From: Candidatus Luteimonas excrementigallinarum
Lineage (GTDB): Bacteria; Pseudomonadota; Gammaproteobacteria; Xanthomonadales; Xanthomonadaceae
Direction of reading: 5' to 3'
Length of the DNA: 12,256 nucleotides
Assembly (NCBI GenBank): GCA_019115725.1
Contig: DXCY01000108.1
Location: 1 to 12,256, forward strand
Made by a program: the position numbers and the translations under genes. Position 1 is the first letter of the stretch; each line of letters begins with the position of its first letter. The notes under the pieces were generated by a model, which ran no database searches, had not been told where the DNA came from, and saw nothing but the letters and a program-made list of their open reading frames with translations. Shown here one piece after another: positions 10,331 through 12,256 of the stretch.

Positions 10331-12256
10331 ATGAGCGTACCCGCCTCCCAGACCCTTCCGGAGACCCGGCCCGAGGCCACTCCGCTGCGGTTCGTGACCG
10401 CCGCCAGCCTGTTCGACGGCCACGACGCCGCCATCAACATCATGCGCCGCCTGATCCAGGCGCAGGGTGCGGAGGTGATCCACCTGGGCCACAACCGCTC
10501 GGTGGAAGACGTGGTGCGCGCCGCGCTGCAGGAAGATGCCGATGCCATTGCCCTGTCCAGCTACCAGGGTGGGCACGTGGAATACATGAAGTACATGGTC
10601 GACATGCTGCGCGAGCGTGGCGCCGGCCATATCCGCGTGGTGGGCGGCGGTGGCGGCACCATCACCCCGGAGGAAATCCGCGAGCTGGAAGACTACGGCG
10701 TCGAGCGCATCTACCACCCCAACGACGGCATGAAGCTGGGCCTGGTGGAAATGATCGAGGATGTCGTACAGCGCGTGTCCAAAGCCCGCGACGAGCGCGC
10801 CCAGGAATCCCGCGCCCCGGCCAGCACCAGGCCGGCGATGGAAGACGAGATCGCCATCGGCCGCGTGCTCAGCGCACTGGAAGACGGCCTGCACTCCGAA
10901 GCCGAGCTGGCCATGCTGCGCAAGCAGTGGGCCGCGGCCGAGCAGACCGCCCCGGTGATCGGCATCACCGGCACCGGCGGCGCCGGCAAATCCAGCGTTA
11001 CCGATGAGCTGCTGAACCGCTTCCTGGCCAGCTTCCCGCAGATGCGCATGGCGGTGATCTCGGTCGACCCCACCCGTCGCCGCACCGGCGGTGCGCTGCT
11101 GGGCGACCGCATCCGCATGAACTCGCTGCGCAGCCATCGCGTCTACATGCGTTCCATGGCCACCCGCCGCCAGCACGTGGCCACCAACGCCGTGCTGCAG
11201 GACTGCATCGCCTTCCTCAAGAGCCTGGGCTACGACCTGGTGATTGTGGAAACCGCCGGCATCGGCCAGTCGGATTCGGAGATCGTGGATCTGGTCGACT
11301 TCCCCATGTACGTGATGACCAGCGACTACGGCGCGGCCAGCCAGCTGGAAAAGATCGACATGCTGGATTTCGCCGAGCTCATCACCCTCAACAAGTACGA
11401 CAAGCGCGGCGCCGAGGATGCGCTGCGCGACGTGCGCAAGCAGTGGAAGCGCAACCGCGTGGCCTTCCAGCTGGCTGACGACGAGGTGCCGGTGTATCCC
11501 ACCATCGCCAGCCAGTTCAACGACCCCGGCATCAGTTGGATGTTCGCCAACCTGTGCCGCCTGCTGCGCGAGAAGCTGCCGGAAAAGGCCGCCGCTGCCG
11601 AAGCCGCCGGCCGCTGCAGCTTCCAGCCCGATATCGACACCAGCCTGAAGGAACCGCGCGCTACCGTGCTGATCCCCGGCGCCCGCGTGCGCTACCTGGC
11701 CGAAATTGCCGAACAGGGCAGGGCGGTCAACGCCGGCATCGAGAAGCAGGCCGAGGCCGCCGACCGTGCCCAGTCGTTCTGGCAGGCGCTGAAGGAGCTG
11801 GAAGACCCGAAGCTTCCCAAGCAGCTCGACCTCTACGACGGTGACGACCTGCACGTGGAAGGCGACCGCTCGCTGTCCACCCTGCGCCAGCGCTATAACG
11901 ACGCCGTCCAGTCGCTCACCGCCGACAACCTGCGCAACCTGCGCGAATGGCCGGCCCGGCTGAAGTCGATCACCGACGAGGTCAACGAATACCAGGTCCG
12001 CGACAAGACCATCCGCGTCGAAAACTACCGCGAATCGCTCAGCCACCAGAAGATCCCCAAGATCGCCGCCCCCGGCTACAAGAGCTGGGGCGAGCTGCTG
12101 ACCTTCCTCGGCAAGGAAAACCTGCCCGGCTACTACCCTTACACCGGCGGCGTGTACCCGTACCGCCGCACTGGTGAAGACCCGATCCGCATGTTTGCCG
12201 GCGAGGGCACGCCCGAGCGTACCAATCGCCGCTTCCACTACCTCTCCGTCGGCCAG
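10331..12256 (+). CDS. icmF: Fused isobutyryl-CoA mutase IcmF, N-terminal 642 residues (partial)
   Basis: The frame is open to the last base; full IcmF proteins are about 1,090 residues. This adenosylcobalamin enzyme isomerises isobutyryl-CoA and n-butyryl-CoA, linking valine-type branched acids to straight-chain metabolism. The B12-binding domain (about 18-145) has SLFDGHDAAINIM with His31 as the expected cobalt ligand, ALSSYQGGHVEYMKYM and VVGGGGGTI. A MeaI-type GTPase follows (about 205-420): P-loop GTGGAGKS (214-221), ETAGIGQSD (307-315) and NKYD (354-357). After a helical linker the mutase barrel begins, with GYYPYTGGVYPYRR and then RMFAGEG and TNRRFHYLS. The order B12-GTPase-mutase on one chain defines IcmF, unlike MCM. 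Phe622 in RMFAGEG occupies the site that is Tyr89 in methylmalonyl-CoA mutase and Phe in isobutyryl-CoA mutases. The second diagnostic residue lies beyond the window. Confidence 0.96.
   Translation, partial: MSVPASQTLPETRPEATPLRFVTAASLFDGHDAAINIMRRLIQAQGAEVIHLGHNRSVEDVVRAALQEDADAIALSSYQGGHVEYMKYMVDMLRERGAGHIRVVGGGGGTITPEEIRELEDYGVERIYHPNDGMKLGLVEMIEDVVQRVSKARDERAQESRAPASTRPAMEDEIAIGRVLSALEDGLHSEAELAMLRKQWAAAEQTAPVIGITGTGGAGKSSVTDELLNRFLASFPQMRMAVISVDPTRRRTGGALLGDRIRMNSLRSHRVYMRSMATRRQHVATNAVLQDCIAFLKSLGYDLVIVETAGIGQSDSEIVDLVDFPMYVMTSDYGAASQLEKIDMLDFAELITLNKYDKRGAEDALRDVRKQWKRNRVAFQLADDEVPVYPTIASQFNDPGISWMFANLCRLLREKLPEKAAAAEAAGRCSFQPDIDTSLKEPRATVLIPGARVRYLAEIAEQGRAVNAGIEKQAEAADRAQSFWQALKELEDPKLPKQLDLYDGDDLHVEGDRSLSTLRQRYNDAVQSLTADNLRNLREWPARLKSITDEVNEYQVRDKTIRVENYRESLSHQKIPKIAAPGYKSWGELLTFLGKENLPGYYPYTGGVYPYRRTGEDPIRMFAGEGTPERTNRRFHYLSVGQ

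Noticed and set aside
10226..12238. A 670-codon open frame on the minus strand opposite icmF
   Set aside because: The IcmF frame has full B12, GTPase and mutase motifs; the opposite frame is compositionally biased and starts in nothing recognisable.

Overview
The window reads as chromosomal DNA of a GC-rich gammaproteobacterium, most likely Xanthomonadaceae (Stenotrophomonas, Pseudoxanthomonas, Luteimonas or a relative). This rests on the protein sequences, the rnr-rlmB gene order and many 24-nt GTAG-headed palindromes of the kind described in Stenotrophomonas as SMAG/REP elements. I could not search a database, so genus is open. Most of the window is well-known housekeeping and metabolic genes. 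No phage, IS element, CRISPR array or defence locus is visible.

Layout. 1-115 is the 3' end of bacterioferritin (+). It faces tpm (thiopurine methyltransferase, -), which lies downstream of parC (topoisomerase IV subunit A, -). parC diverges from an FNR-type Crp/Fnr regulator (3296-4072, +). A 48-residue charged protein (4098-4244, -) follows. Then comes tRNA-Leu(CAG) with its own promoters and terminator (4360-4634). A long inverted-repeat element (4695-4800) precedes rnr (ribonuclease R, +), rlmB (23S rRNA Gm2251 methyltransferase, +) and a 58-residue DUF1328 membrane protein (+). Next is an AT-rich operator island and a translationally coupled pair: a PadR/YqjI-like regulator and a siderophore-interacting ferric reductase (9471-10247). 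The last gene, icmF (fused isobutyryl-CoA mutase), is cut by the window end after 642 codons.

How genes work together. rnr and rlmB form the conserved RNA-metabolism pair. The PadR-SIP pair is a one-operon counterpart of E. coli yqjI/yqjH, which reduces ferric siderophores. With bacterioferritin and a probable Fe-S oxygen sensor it gives the window an iron/oxygen flavour, although these genes are not one operon.

Most unusual content. The gaps around rnr, rlmB, the DUF1328 gene, tpm and parC are filled with GTAG-headed hairpins. They form two tandem REPIN arrays (73-bp and 108/109-bp periods), and one array shows a stepwise compensatory base-pair change. Two genes (tpm, rlmB), possibly three, take their TAG stop codon from the GTAG head of such an element. 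Other points: ParC has Ile at the position of the classic quinolone-resistance serine; a twin palindrome precedes the PadR gene; a terminator hairpin overlaps the icmF -10 box; and icmF carries the Phe that separates isobutyryl-CoA from methylmalonyl-CoA mutases.
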